Shown here: in pieces, positions 23,104 through 37,241 of the stretch
Numbering within the stretch: the stretch's first letter is position 1
Layout: each line of letters starts with the position of its first letter
Made by a program: the position numbers and the translations under genes
The notes under the pieces: generated by a model
The model's input: the letters and a program-made list of their open reading frames with translations, nothing else
Told to the model about the DNA's origin: nothing
The model's database searches: none
NCBI GenBank assembly: GCA_002104895.1
Contig: MCFG01000005.1
Coordinates: 1 to 50,000 of the forward strand
Length of the DNA stretch: 50,000 nucleotides
Reading direction: 5' to 3'
Source: Anaeromyces robustus
Taxonomy: Eukaryota > Neocallimastigomycota > Neocallimastigomycetes > Neocallimastigales > Neocallimastigaceae

Positions 23104-24408
23104 ATGAGTAAAGTATCCAATTTATTTGTATTTATTGCAATAATATTATTAAATATAACAATTACGATAGCTCAAAATGAGCAACCCACTGAACATGGGT
23201 CTGAACATAACCCACATCATTTAAAAACTAAAAAAAGATTTGACATTCAAAAATTATTTATAAAATATCTTCCAAAAAATCCAATGGTTGCAGCTTTTTC
23301 TTCAGTTATTTATATTACAATGATACCACTTATTCTTTTAAAATTCCTTCCAACTGATTTACCAAAATCAATGTTAAATACATTATTAGCTTTTGCTCTT
23401 GGTACAGTTTTAGGTGATGTCTTTTTACATATGATTCCAGAACTTATGGCAAGAGAAGAAGAAATTGTATTAAATAATGAAAAAATAAAACTTGAAAATA
23501 ATCAACATTATTCAAAACATTTAATTGATATTGGTGTTTTAATATTAAGTGGTATTCTTATTTTTTATGTTTTAGAAAAAATTGTTGGTATTTTTGGTGA
23601 ACATGAGAATGAACGTGCCCAAGATATTGCAGAAAAACAACAACATAATAATCATAAACATAATCATGCTAAACATCATCATAATTTAGAAAATAAACAG
23701 GAATATGCTGATAAAGTCTTTTCTTCCAAAAATGATGATCAATACTTTGGTGAAGATGAAATGAATAAAAATAGAAATAATAATGGTTTAAAGAAAAGAA
23801 AACCTTTGAAAAAAAGAGAAAGAGAAAATAGTACTACTTTTATTACTAATAAAACTATTGAAAAAGAATATAAAAATAAAATAGATAATATAGATAGTGG
23901 TGTAACTAGTTCTTCCTATGTTAAAGCAATTATGCAAGTCTTAGCTAGTATGACTCATGGTTTTACAGATGGTCTTTCTGTTACTTTTGCATTCATTTCT
24001 TCCCCATCATCTGGTTTAACTACTGCTTTTGCTATGTTTCTTCATGAAATTCCACATAAATTTGGTGATTATACAATTATGCGTCAATTAGGTTTTTCTT
24101 CTAAAAGAGCTATTACTATGCAATTTATTACTGCTTTAGGTACCATGATTGGTTCAGTTGTTGCTAGTATTATATTTTGGATGTCTTCATCTTCTTCATC
24201 TATTTCCATTAATGAATTATGTGATAATTATATTATGCCAATTACAACAGGTAGTTTAATTTATCTTGCTTTAGTTGGTATGCTTCCAGAATTAATTAAT
24301 TATAAACCAAAAGGTGTTATTAAAAGTTTAGTTCAAATTATATTAGAAGTTATATCTTTTAGTATGGGTGCTTTTATTATGAGATGGATTGCTTTAAATG
24401 AATCATAA
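23104..24408 (+). CDS. ZIP-family metal transporter, LIV-1/ZIP7-ZIP13 type, 434 aa
   Basis: This is a predicted zinc (or other divalent metal) transporter moving metal toward the cytosol, probably from a secretory compartment as for ZIP7 and ZIP13. A signal peptide covers about 1-24. Eight hydrophobic segments can be placed at about 58-83, 88-115, 142-160, 279-302, 304-327, 340-360, 372-395 and 405-430. Segment 2 ends in HMIPE (H109, E113). Segment 4 carries HGFTDG at 285-290 and segment 5 HEIPHKFGD at 314-322, the metal-path motifs. The long loop between segments 3 and 4 is His-rich around 180-195 and then strongly basic. In LIV-1 proteins segment 5 normally reads HEIPHE; here Lys319 replaces the last Glu. 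There is no intron. Family assignment is secure; the metal and compartment are inference. Confidence 0.93.
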   Translation: MSKVSNLFVFIAIILLNITITIAQNEQPTEHGSEHNPHHLKTKKRFDIQKLFIKYLPKNPMVAAFSSVIYITMIPLILLKFLPTDLPKSMLNTLLAFALGTVLGDVFLHMIPELMAREEEIVLNNEKIKLENNQHYSKHLIDIGVLILSGILIFYVLEKIVGIFGEHENERAQDIAEKQQHNNHKHNHAKHHHNLENKQEYADKVFSSKNDDQYFGEDEMNKNRNNNGLKKRKPLKKRERENSTTFITNKTIEKEYKNKIDNIDSGVTSSSYVKAIMQVLASMTHGFTDGLSVTFAFISSPSSGLTTAFAMFLHEIPHKFGDYTIMRQLGFSSKRAITMQFITALGTMIGSVVASIIFWMSSSSSSISINELCDNYIMPITTGSLIYLALVGMLPELINYKPKGVIKSLVQIILEVISFSMGAFIMRWIALNES

Positions 24409-24697
24409 AATAAATAATAATTTATGATATTATTAATTGTATTATATATCTTTATATATATCATAAATCATAAAAATGAAAGTATTTTATCATTTAATAG
24501 AAATTTAAAACTTATAATAATAAATTTATTTTTTTTTATTTTATTTTTATTTTATCTTTATTATATTTTTTTTAAAAAATATAATAAAGATAAAAAGTAA
24601 TAAGAAAATAATTATAATATTAATTAAAATAATAATAAAAAAAAAAAAAAAAAGAGAAAAGAGAAAAAAAAAAAAAAAAGAGAAAGAAAACAAGATA

Positions 24698-24729
<32 letters not shown>

Positions 24730-25051
24730 GTAAAACTAAAAAAACAAAAGCGAAAACAATAAAAGTAAAAAAAAAAAAACAAAAAAAACAAAAAAGTTAG
24801 CAAGTAAACAAAACAAAACAAAACAAATAAAAAAAAAAAAAGAGAATAGAAAAAAGAAAAAATGTCATTAAATATATATATAATTAAAAAAATAATGCTT
24901 AATAAATTTGTTAAAATTATATATATTATTTTTTTTTTTTATTTTTATTTTTATTTTTATTTTTATTTATATAGTATATTAATATTTTTATATACATATA
25001 TAATTATATTTTATTGTAAAGATAAATTAAGTCTATATAAAGTATTAATAA

Positions 25052-25085
<34 letters not shown>

Positions 25086-25645
25086 ATTATTATTATTATT
25101 AATTACTATTACTATTTTATTTAAAATTTTAATTTTAATTTATTTAAGATAAAGGAAAAAAATCTTTTTTCTTTGTATAGTAATAATAATAGTAAAATAA
25201 AAATAAAAACATATTATATATTAGTATTATATATATAATACTAATATAATATATAATATTTATTATTTAATTCTATGATTTAATGTTATTATTATTATTA
25301 TTATTTATTATTTATTATTTATTATTTTTTTTTTTATTTCATTTTTTTTTAATATTTTATTTTTTATTTTAAAATTTTTTCTTTTCTGTTGTTTTTATTT
25401 ACTTTTATCTTACCTTATTATTTTTTTTCTGTTTTTATTTACTTTTATTTTATCTTATTTTTTTTTTTTTTTATTTTTTTTATATTTTTTATTATTATTT
25501 TTTTTATATTTTATTTTTATTTTTATTTTTATTTTTTTTATTAAATTTTATTTATTTATTTATTTTTTATTGTTAATCATTTCGCTGAATTTATTTGTTT
25601 TTATTATATTTATTATTTTATTTTATTCTATTTTATTGCTTTATT
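24409..25645. other. AT-rich region between convergent genes
   Basis: This is the shared 3' flank of the ZIP gene and the minus-strand gene ending at 25646. It contains a perfect 21-bp inverted repeat (24551-24594), an AT palindrome near 25216-25246, and homopolymer runs. A frame at 24862-25152 is Phe/Tyr/Ile-rich and not believable as a gene. Confidence 0.6.
24551..24594. repeat. Perfect inverted repeat, 21-bp arms, 2-bp spacer
   Basis: The arm at 24551-24571 (starting TTTATCTTTATTATA) is exactly complementary to 24574-24594. Transcribed from the ZIP gene it would fold into a long hairpin about 140 bases past the stop codon. It may be a 3'-end structure or the remains of a small palindromic element. 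Confidence 0.85.
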
Positions 25646-25980
25646 TTATGATTTAATGGATTTACTAAATCTTCTTAGTCTTTTAATTGGCCCTTCTTTA
25701 CGTTTTGCTTGTTCTGTATCAGCTTCAGGGCTAGTAACTGGGAATAAAGTATTATCAGTTAGAGATTTGTTTCTTTTAATAACAGCATCTTGATTTGAAA
25801 GTCTATATGAATCTAATTTATCTACACGATTTAATAAAGAATTGAAATACATATCTCTTTCTTTTGTTGGACAAACAACAAAACGTTGATTTTCTAAACT
25901 TTTATATTGAGTAGATCCAAACATATCTTCTATTTCTTTTTCTCTTATAATCTTTTGACTACACCAATCCTATATATTTG

Positions 25981-26026
<46 letters not shown>

Positions 26027-27564
26027 TAAATATATAAAATATTCATATATGATATTTATTATATAAAATGTATATTATAAAGTTTTTAAAAAAAAGTGTT
26101 TATTTTATATTAATATATAATAAAATATTTTATTTTTATATTTATTTTTTATTTTTTATTATTTATTTTTTATATTTATTTATTTATTTATTTTTATTTT
26201 TATTTTATATTTACTTGATTAGAAAGACGAGAATTTTTAGATTTTTCAACTAAATATTGAATTCTTCCAAGTTCCATTTTTCTTTCTTTATCAGGACTAA
26301 TAGTAAATCTTTGTTCTACATATTGTCTTACTAAACTTTTATTTAATAATTCAATTAATCTATTAATATGATCAAGTTGATTTGGAGTGGCACGTTGATC
26401 ATTTAATCTTGTTCGTGTCATTCTATCAACAACAGATATCACACCCATAAGTTGGAATTTCTTTTTACTTTCTGAATTTATTTGTACACATTGATTATTA
26501 AATCTTGGTGATGATTTTAATAATGAATCAATTGCATTAATAACTGAATTTAATTCAGTATTACTAGTTAATACACTACTCATTGAATCATTACGCTTAT
26601 TACTGAAACTTCTACTACTTTTATCTTTTGGATGTTGATTTGTACTATCACTATTTTCATCAGTAGCATTTACATCAATATTGGTTGGTTTATTTTCATA
26701 TAAAGAATGTATTAAAATGATTAAACATTCTAATTCTTTTAATAAATCTTTTGGAGTTTTTTGTTTTGCTGGATTGCTTACTACACTTTCTATATCATCA
26801 TCAATTTCAATTACTGGTTTTAATACTTTTTCATCTGTATTTATCGTTATTTTTTTAGTTTCATTTCCATTTTCATTATTATCGACATTCATAATATCAT
26901 CTCCTTGTTCTTTCGATGAAGATGTATTTTCATTTTCATTTTCTTTTTTATCTTCCTTTTCGTTTTCGTTTTCCTTTTCATTTTCTATATCCATTTTCAT
27001 TTCCTTTTCTTTTTCTTCAGTGGTGTTATTTTTTTTTTCTTGATCAATTTCTTGATCTTTATTATTATTTTTATTGATAATGTTTTTATCGAAGGATAGT
27101 ACATTGTCACCTAATGGACTTTTTGGATAAGTACCCAAAATATCACTTAATGCATCAGATTTAAATTGTAAAAGTTCATTACATGTTTGTACTAATGAAT
27201 CCAGAATTAATTTTATAATTTCTATATTATTTAATTTATTTAAATCGACATCAGTAATATCTGAAATATAATTTTTTATTCTTTCAATTTCTGGTGTTTG
27301 AGGCATAGTATTTGACAATAGGAAATTTTTAGCGGCAGAATGTTTTACTGTTTCATTTGGTTCATCCGAATTATCAATGGATAGTCTTAAATTATTTTTA
27401 TTATTATTCTTTTCTTGTAATGGACTATCTGCTTCATCTTTTAGTATTAATTGAAAATGTATAATATTTATTAATTATAATAGTTATATTGAATATGTGA
27501 TAAAATAAGGGATAAAATATAAAATAAAATAAAATTATATAACATATTTATAAATATATACATT

Positions 27565-27612
<48 letters not shown>

Positions 27613-28328
27613 GTAAATAAGTAAATAAGTAAATAAATAAATGTATATAAATATATTTATATATATAAATGTAAATAACAATATTATCATTTTTATTTTT
27701 ATTATTATTGTATTATTATTATAAAAGAAGAAGAAATTATATATCAATAATATCAATAACATTTAATATTATTATTATTGATATAATGTTTATTAAATTT
27801 ATTAAATTTATATATGTAAATAATAAATTATATTTCATATTTACTATTGTTTGAAGTTTCCGAGTTTTCATTTTTATTTTCATTATTATTATTCTCTTCA
27901 TTGGTATTACGGGATGAATTTACATTATCTTGTGATTGTGAATTATTTGATTTATCTATGCTTTTTAAAGTTTCTTGATGAGATATTACAATGTCTAATT
28001 TAGGTTCCAGTATATTATTATCAGTGTTTAAAATATCAACATCACTACTGAAATTGTCAACTAACATTGATAATTGTGAATGAAGATTATCTAAGTTAGC
28101 AGATTCACACTCTTTGGATTCTTCATTAATAATAGCATTATCATCGGGTGATACAAAGTTGGTATTGGTGAAAGTTCTTACATCTCTTTTTAAATTATTT
28201 AAAACGTCAAATGCTTGTGAACAATTATTACTATTATTTTCATTTTCGATATTTTGAGTATTTAAAAAATCTAAAACATATTTCGTCGAATCTCTTAAGA
28301 CTTTTAAAGACGAAAGAAAATTCTTCAT
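25646..28328 (-). CDS. Unrecognised three-exon protein with a threefold internal repeat, 676 aa
   Basis: I do not recognise the family. Exons on the minus strand are 28328-27845, 27437-26215 and 25969-25646. They join in phase 1 and phase 0, both donors read GTAAAT, and the total of 2031 nt is divisible by three. Exon 1 begins MKNFLSSLKVLRDSTKYVL, then becomes Asn/Ser/Glu-rich. Exon 2 begins with an Asn-rich piece, has a helical segment around IERIKNYISDITDVDLNKL, a Lys/Glu/Asn-rich low-complexity stretch, then folded-looking sequence. A motif of roughly 45 residues occurs three times: about 26490-26388, 26327-26215 and 25897-25794. Its core is a hydrophobic pair, a P-x-KER-like basic turn, and an ending [ST/Y]RL[SN][ND]Q. 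The third copy lies across an intron from the second. The C-terminus is basic (IKRLRRFSKSIKS). There is no signal peptide or membrane segment; a soluble nuclear or cytoplasmic protein is a guess. Confidence 0.75.
25979..26024. repeat. (ATT)n microsatellite inside intron 2 of the three-exon gene
   Basis: About fifteen ATT units lie about ten bases from the exon 3 acceptor, reading as AAT on the transcribed strand. Confidence 0.85.
27570..27642. repeat. (AAAT)n microsatellite inside intron 1 of the three-exon gene
   Basis: AAAT units with a few AAGT variants, within the 27438-27844 intron. Confidence 0.85.
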
Positions 28329-28771
28329 TTTGTTATTAAAAAAGTATAAAAGGGTATTTAATGAATGATTGAATGATATATATGGGTATTTTATTTTATT
28401 TACAATTATTATTTTTTTTTTAATGGATATAGAATTAAAAATTAAAAATAAAATGAAAATTTCATTTTTATTTTTATTTTATAGTTGTTATTATAATTTT
28501 AAAATAAAAATAAAATTATATTTTATATTATTGAAACAATTTTTATTTAAAATTATATTAATTTTATTATTATAATATTTATTTTTTATATATTTGTGTT
28601 CATGTTTTGTGTTGTGTTGTTTATTTTTTATTATTTTGAAAAGTAAGAATTAATATAAACATATTTAGATAAATAATTTAATTAATATATTTTTTATATT
28701 TTATAATAATATTTTATTTTATAATTTTAATAGATAGAGTAATATGTTTTAGTTTATATGTTTTATATAAT

Positions 28772-28937
<166 letters not shown>

Positions 28938-30502
28938 GATATAATGGATTTATATATATATATATAAACAAACAAACCTTAGTATCACTACTATTCATTT
29001 TATTTTCAATATCCAAAATATATATTTTTTCGTTTCTTTTTCTATCTATATTTAAGGATATTCACTTTAATGAAGTCTTTAATATTTCATATATTGTATA
29101 GATATATATTATTTTGTTATTATTTTTATATCTTTTCGTTAATATGTTGTTTTATTTATTTTTTTTTATATTTTGTAAAATGTTATAAAATATATAAATA
29201 TGAAAGAGAAAAAAAGTTAAAAAAAGTTTTGCATTAATTTTGAAATATTAATAATTCATTAAAAAGTTAATATTTAATATGGATGATTAATATGAAATAT
29301 AATATACAAAAAAGAATCAATAATATTTTGATATATTATAATGTATTAGGTAATTTTTTGTAATGACTTTTATACTATATTTTAAAATTAACAATTATAA
29401 CAATGCATGTAAAATTACTCTTTTTTTTTATTTTATGATTAATATTCTTTTTTGATATCTTATAATAATCTTATTATTTTTCTTATTATTAGGTATGTAA
29501 TATATGATTCTTATTTTTTTTATCAAAAATATAATTAATTATTTCTTTTATTTAATTTTTAATATATTTAATTTACTCCTTTATTTTTATTTAATTCCAT
29601 ATGACGTTTATATTATCCATTAATTGATTTTTCATTTTTTATATGCATTTATATTTAACATAGATAATAACAATAATAAGAATAATAAAAAAAAGAAGCT
29701 TTTTAATTACATATATATTTAAATAGTTTGATAATCGAATGATATATATCGAAGATTAATGTAATTATTATATTTATTTATTTTTATTAATACTGAAATA
29801 TAAGCAATCTAATTAAATATAAATTATTCATATTTATATTGGTATAAATGGTCAGTATTGTGATTTTTAAAATACTATATTAAATAGTTCTTCTACATTA
29901 AAGATTTTTTTATTAATACTTTATAATTAAAAGGAATGTTTATATTACTATTATTAATTTTTTATTTTTATTTTTAATGTATATTAATTGTAATAATTAT
30001 TTTATTATTTTTAAAAATATTATAAAGTTTGTTTTTTTATTATTATATAATCAATTATGAAGTTTAACGTATATAAACTCTTTTTAATAATAATTAGTAT
30101 TTCATAAAGTAATTTATATATAATATAATTCATACTTATATATATATTTCTATATAATTCAATATAAAAGTGATATTAGTATTTAAAATAATTATGAATT
30201 GAAAAGATCAAGTATTTTATATTATTCTATGAATGTTTTATATCAAATAATGAATTAATCAATAGTTATTAAATTATTATAATAATTTTTGTAATTTTGA
30301 TAAATAATAATAATTATTAGTAAGATTTTTATAATATTAAATATATAAATAATCTCTTTTATCTTAAATATATATATATTATATCTATCTATGTGTAATA
30401 ATAATAAAGCATCAAAATTTATTTTTAGAGTTAATATTTATAAATTATCGTACATAATTATAAAATTTAAAATAACTTTTATTGTAATTGAAAATTTAAA
30501 TA

Positions 30503-30765
<263 letters not shown>

Positions 30766-31397
30766 ATTAGTATTTATATGTATATTTATAAATTATTTAC
30801 GACTTTCTTTTTTATTCATATAATTACTATATATATAATTTTGTTTTTAAATATATTGGAAATAATTATTTTGATAATTAAATTTTATACTTTCATTTAA
30901 TATTATTAATAATGTTAATTATATCCTAAAGTTAATGAAATTTGTTAAAAAATTATTAATATATAAAAAGTGAAAAAATTTTATAATAATTAAAAGGTTT
31001 TTTATATATAATAAGTAAATAAATATTATTAATAATTAACAATATTTTATTAAATTATTATTATTATGTATTTTTTCATTTTTGTTCATTAAATAAATTC
31101 TTTTTATATTACTTTTCTTTTATTATTATTTTTTTTTTTATTTTTTTATTAATTTTTTTTTTTTGAATTATGTAGTCAGTATAATATTGTTAATTAGATT
31201 ATAAATAACTAGTGATAACTTTTAATAAATAAATAAATAAATAAATAAATAAATATAAATATATTATATAATAGAATCTATTATTTATATTACATATTTA
31301 AAATATTTTATAATGTTAATGTTTATATATAAACAATTATTTAAAGATAAAAATTATTAAATAATGAATTATCATTATTATAGTAATAATAATAAAA

Positions 31398-31399
<2 letters not shown>

Positions 31400-31466
<67 letters not shown>

Positions 31467-31468
31467 TA

Positions 31469-31517
<49 letters not shown>

Positions 31518-31519
31518 TA

Positions 31520-31578
<59 letters not shown>
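31400..31578. repeat. (AAT)n microsatellite with two identical interruptions
   Basis: The AAT array is broken twice by the same block, AAAAATAATAGT. This suggests internal duplication of a larger unit. Confidence 0.9.
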
Positions 31579-32536
31579 TAATATTAATATTAATTAATAA
31601 TAATAATAAATATACAATAATACTAATAATAATACTAATAATCCTTATAATACTAATTATACTAGTAATACTAATAATAAATAATTATAATATCAAAATC
31701 ATAACAAAAACAAAAAACAAACAAAATAAAAAAAAAAGTCTATTTAATAATAAAAATAAATATAATAATCATATTAAATTAAAATGTTTTTTTAATAGGA
31801 TAAAATATAATCATAATTTAATAAGATTATTATTAATATAATTTTGTTATATATACTTAATCTAATATTATTGGCTAATGAAATAAATATAAAAAAGATT
31901 ATTATTGTAAAATTTTTTAATTAAAGTCCGACTAATATAAAATTAAAAATAATCATAACAACCATATATTGAAAGTATTAATATTGGTATTTATATAACA
32001 CCTATATTAATATTATTAGAATACCAACGTTTAAAAAATATATCAGTAATTACAATAATATATGTAATAACAAAGAACTTCCATCAATTTAAATATTAAT
32101 TATTTTTATCATTATTAATATTATTATGTCAAATTGTTACAGAAATAAGGCTATTAAATAATATATATAATAATTATTTTATATTTTATAAAAATTTAAT
32201 TTATAATGTTGAGCTATAAATAACTTTTAGATAAAATATTTTTAGTTATATGAAACATTAAAATGTATAAAATTACTTTTAATTAAACTATAAATATATA
32301 GAAATTCTAATATATTATTGGATATATTTTTCCTAACTATAATATATATATGTAAAACTATAAATAAGTAATATAAATGTATAAGATTTTAAAATTATAA
32401 AAATGAATTAACTTTTTTATTTTATTATTTTATTTTTTTTTATAAAAACCATATATATTATTTTAATTGCTATTGTATTATAATTGGTTGAAAATAGTAA
32501 TACATTTAACATTTGATTGACTTTAAAGTGATTAAA

Positions 32537-32765
<229 letters not shown>

Positions 32766-35700
32766 AAATATTAAATAAATAATTAAATGATGATTCAAAT
32801 AATATAAATAATTAGAATAGTTATATGTTATTTATAAAATCCGGAACTATATATATATATATAAAATATAGATTTATTCGAGAGTAATATTTACAAAAAA
32901 CAGTAGTGTTCAGTTCAAACTTTAAAAAATTTTAATAAGCAATTTTTTATTATATTAATTTATTAAATTATGAGATTTAATTATTAAAGGATGAATGATA
33001 GTTGAACTAGATAAATGAATAAATGAAATTTAATTAAATTATAATATATAATATATGCTGGTAAAAATTTTAATATAAAATTATTTATTTCATTACTTTT
33101 ATTTTGATATTATTTAATAGATTTAATGGTTTTTTTTTTTTTTTTTTTTCACGAAAATACTATGGAGTCATAAAGATTTAATAAATTTAATGTAGATTCT
33201 CTCTGTAAAAATTAATTTATAATATATTTATATATAGATGAATATGTATATATTCAAATATACATATTCAAATATTAATTAAATAATTATTTAATATTTA
33301 AATTTAAAAAACTTTATATTCTATAATAATAATAAAATTAAAAAATATGATTAAAGTTATGATATTTCATTTAATTATTTTATATATACTATTCAACAAT
33401 ACTATTCAACAATAGACTTAATTTTTATTTATTATAATTATAAAAGCTAGTATTTATAGGAATTTTAAAATTTATTTTATTATGATTTAAAAACATTTCA
33501 AAAAAATTTTTAAATTTAATTAAATGATAATATAATCTAACAAATACTTCACATCCTTATTTAATTAAAGAATTATATAAAGATATGTAAGCATTTGTTA
33601 TATATTATATCTTTAATATTACATTATATATAATATATTTAAAACACTAGAATAGAGATTTATTATATTTAAAATTATATAATGGTTTATAACTTATATA
33701 TATATAATATAATGTTTTTGTTTTTTTATTAAATTATTTAAATTTAGTAGATTTATACTGTTAATAAACTCTATTAAATAATAGATGAATAAAAAAAATC
33801 AAAGAATAATCATGTTTCTTATTAATTTTTATATTTTATCTTATTTTATTTTTTATTATTCGATTTAATACATACAAAAAATAAATTAATACATGTGTGA
33901 ATATATAAATCCTTATTTTAATTATCAATGATTCCATATTTAAATATATTTAAAAAAAATAAATATAATAAAAATTATGTTTTTTCAATTGTTTAATTCT
34001 AATTTTTATTATTTTTGTATAATATTATAATAGTATATTTTCATTTTATCATTTTAATATTATTTTTATTATTATTATTATTATTATTTTTTTTAATTAT
34101 TTATTAATATAAATGTTTATATATAAATAAATTAAATAATATATTTATTTTAATATAAATCAATTACTGTTTAATGGGATTACATTCATTTTTTTTTTTT
34201 AAATTCTATTTAATTTATTATAATATATATTAATATATGTTTATATACATTTATATTATATATTGTTATATTTGCTATATTTGTTTTGGTTTGGTTATTT
34301 TTTTTTAAAGTTTACAAACTATTTAAATTTTTACAATTAATTATATTACATATTTAATTAATTATTAATTAAAAATATATATAAAGTCAATTAACCATAA
34401 TATATTAGAGTATTTTAATCATTAATTAATAATATATTATTTTATAATATTTTTATATAGTTATATGAAATAAATAATTAAAAATAGAGCTGTTAATAAA
34501 AAGATTATTATTATGTAATTTGAAGAAATTTTTTATTTTCCTTATTAGGACTTAATCTTAAGATTCAATTTGTTTGTTTGTTATTATTCTTTTATAGTTA
34601 TGGTATAGTATATATCCATTATTTCTTTCTCTATTACTATTACTATTTTATTTGATTTATTTAAGTAAGTATAACAAATTTATTTTAATATGCTACCATT
34701 ATAATCAGAAACTTAATTTTTCAATAAATATGATTATATGGTTATATAAAGATATAAGTTTAAGAAATGAGATATATTTTTTTAAAAATTCATAAAAAAA
34801 ATTAATTTTTTTTTTCCATTTAAAATAATAATATTGAATTTACATTTTGATTTTATATATTTTTTTTCCTATATTAATTAAAAAATTTCATTTTTTTATA
34901 ACCTGTTTTATTTATATAAAGTAGGTTACATACAATATTCTTACATTAAATAAGTAATAATACTCATTTCGTGATATTAAGATAAATATTATTACTACAA
35001 GTAAATTAACAAAATATTAATAAAAAGAACTATTTAGTTTCAGATAAATATAAAATAAAAAAGTTATTATATTTTTTATCAATATTATTTTATTAATTAT
35101 AATTAATACTATATTATTAATTTAAGAAGTTTATATATGTTTATTAATTAAATATATAAATTTTAAAAATAACGATAAATAATAATTAAAAATTTTTATA
35201 TATGTAAAAAACACGCAGATAAAAAAAAATTAATTAAATAATTAATTAAATATTTTTAAAAATCAATTTTAAAATATTTATTATTAAAATTTAATTTTAA
35301 AAATTATATTTATTTATTTTTATTTATTTATTTATTTTATTTTATTTATTATTATAATTATTTTTAATTTTTTTTTTTTTTTAATTTTTATTTTATTTTA
35401 TTTTATTTTTTGTTTTATTTAATTATATTTTATTTTATTTTTTTGTTTTATTTAATTATATTTTATTTTATTTTTAATTAATAGAATAGATAGTTTATTT
35501 TATTAATTACTTTTTATTTTTATTTTTATTTTTTTTTTATTTTTATTTTTATTTTTTTTATTTCGTTATTTACATTTACAGAAGGTGAAATATTGTAAAT
35601 AGATATAGATAATATATAATATTAAAATTAAGAACAAAAGAAAGAATATTTATAAATAACAATAATAAAAATACACATATAATAAGATTAAATAAAATAA

Positions 35701-36054
35701 AATAAGATAAAATAAAAAAAAATAAAAAAAACTAAAAAAAAAGCTAAACTTATCATAACAGTGTATTTATTTATTTATAGTGAATTTTTTTTGTTATTTA
35801 ATGAAATAATAAAATAATAATTTCATTAAAAAAATACTAAACCCCCCAAAAAATAAGATATAGATCAAATTATATCGAATAGAATAAGAATAAAAATAAA
35901 GATAAAAATAAAAATAAAAATTAAATCAAATAAAATTAAATAAAATAAAATAAAAAATCAATTAATACATAACAAAATAAAATAAAATTTAAATCAAAAT
36001 CAAACAAAACGTAACACTAATAAAGTATAATAATAAATACGTATAAAAAAAAAC

Positions 36055-36055
36055 A

Positions 36056-36082
<27 letters not shown>
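36055..36082 (+). promoter_or_regulatory. Poly-T tract immediately upstream of the homeobox start codon
   Basis: About 26 consecutive T residues end three bases before the ATG at 36086. The other intact genes here have A-rich leaders, so a U-tract at this place in a transcript is unusual. It could be a nucleosome-depleted promoter tract if transcription starts very close to the ATG, or a polypyrimidine acceptor tract. Confidence 0.4.
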
Positions 36083-36085
<3 letters not shown>

Positions 36086-36089
<4 letters not shown>

Positions 36090-37203
36090 TAACGTCAACT
36101 TCAACTTCATCTCCCATTACATCTTCTATGCCAGCTGTAACAGCTGCATCATCATCAACATCTTCTTCTATTAATATTTCAAATAATGTTTATTCAGATA
36201 ATCAAAACTCAATACCATATTCTTCACCACCTTCATCTTCAACTTCTATGGTTCCTGGTGGTATGTCATTTATATAATAAATAAATATATATATTATTAT
36301 TATAATGATTTAATAATAGAGTTATATAGTAATAAGTATATAATAAAACTTTTATAATGATTGTAATATGTATTCCTTTTTCTTTTAGAAAAAAGTATTA
36401 TAATATATATATAATATATTTGATAAAATAGAATATAATATATGATTTAATAAAACATGAATAAATTTAGTATTTAATGAGTATATAATATATAATATTG
36501 AAATATCATAAAAGGAAAATTTATTTTCTAATAATTAATAATGATTAATGATAATAATAATAATAGTTAAACAAAATAGAAACAAGATAAAAAAAATAAC
36601 TATTTGTATTTTATTATTAATATATATTTTTTATTATTTAATTAATTAAAAAGATCAAAATAATAAAAAAGATATATCCAATAATAAAAGTGTTCATTTC
36701 TCTGTAGATGACATATCAAATGGTTAGTATTTTATATGATAGTGCAATGTAATTTCCTTAAAAATTATGACATTAAATAATAAAGAATAAAGAATAAATT
36801 TTAATATTACAATTATTATTATTAATTGCTATGATAAATAATCCTATTTTATTTTAGTTATTTAATAAAAATAACAAAGAAAAAAAAATAAAATAGATTA
36901 AAAATAAAAAACAATATACATATATATATATATATATATTTATATATGAACAAACATATAACTTGAATAAGTTAATATATGATTCAATACAGGAATTAAT
37001 TTCATTTTCATTTTCATTTTTATTTTTTCTTATTATTATATTTCATACTTTTTTTTTTCAATAGGTGAAAAAGACATGAATTTAAATACTAAGATATTTA
37101 ATACTTTACCACAAATTGATGAAGTTAAAGCAAATGACAGTGCTACAAGAAGTAATTTTAATGTTGATAAAACTGATTCAAATTTAAAAAAAAAGGATAA
37201 TAA

Positions 37204-37241
<38 letters not shown>

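Noticed and set aside
24862-25152. 96-residue open frame after the ZIP gene
   Set aside because: The composition is Phe/Tyr/Ile/Leu from T-rich DNA with no recognisable motif, and it is not different from chance frames elsewhere.
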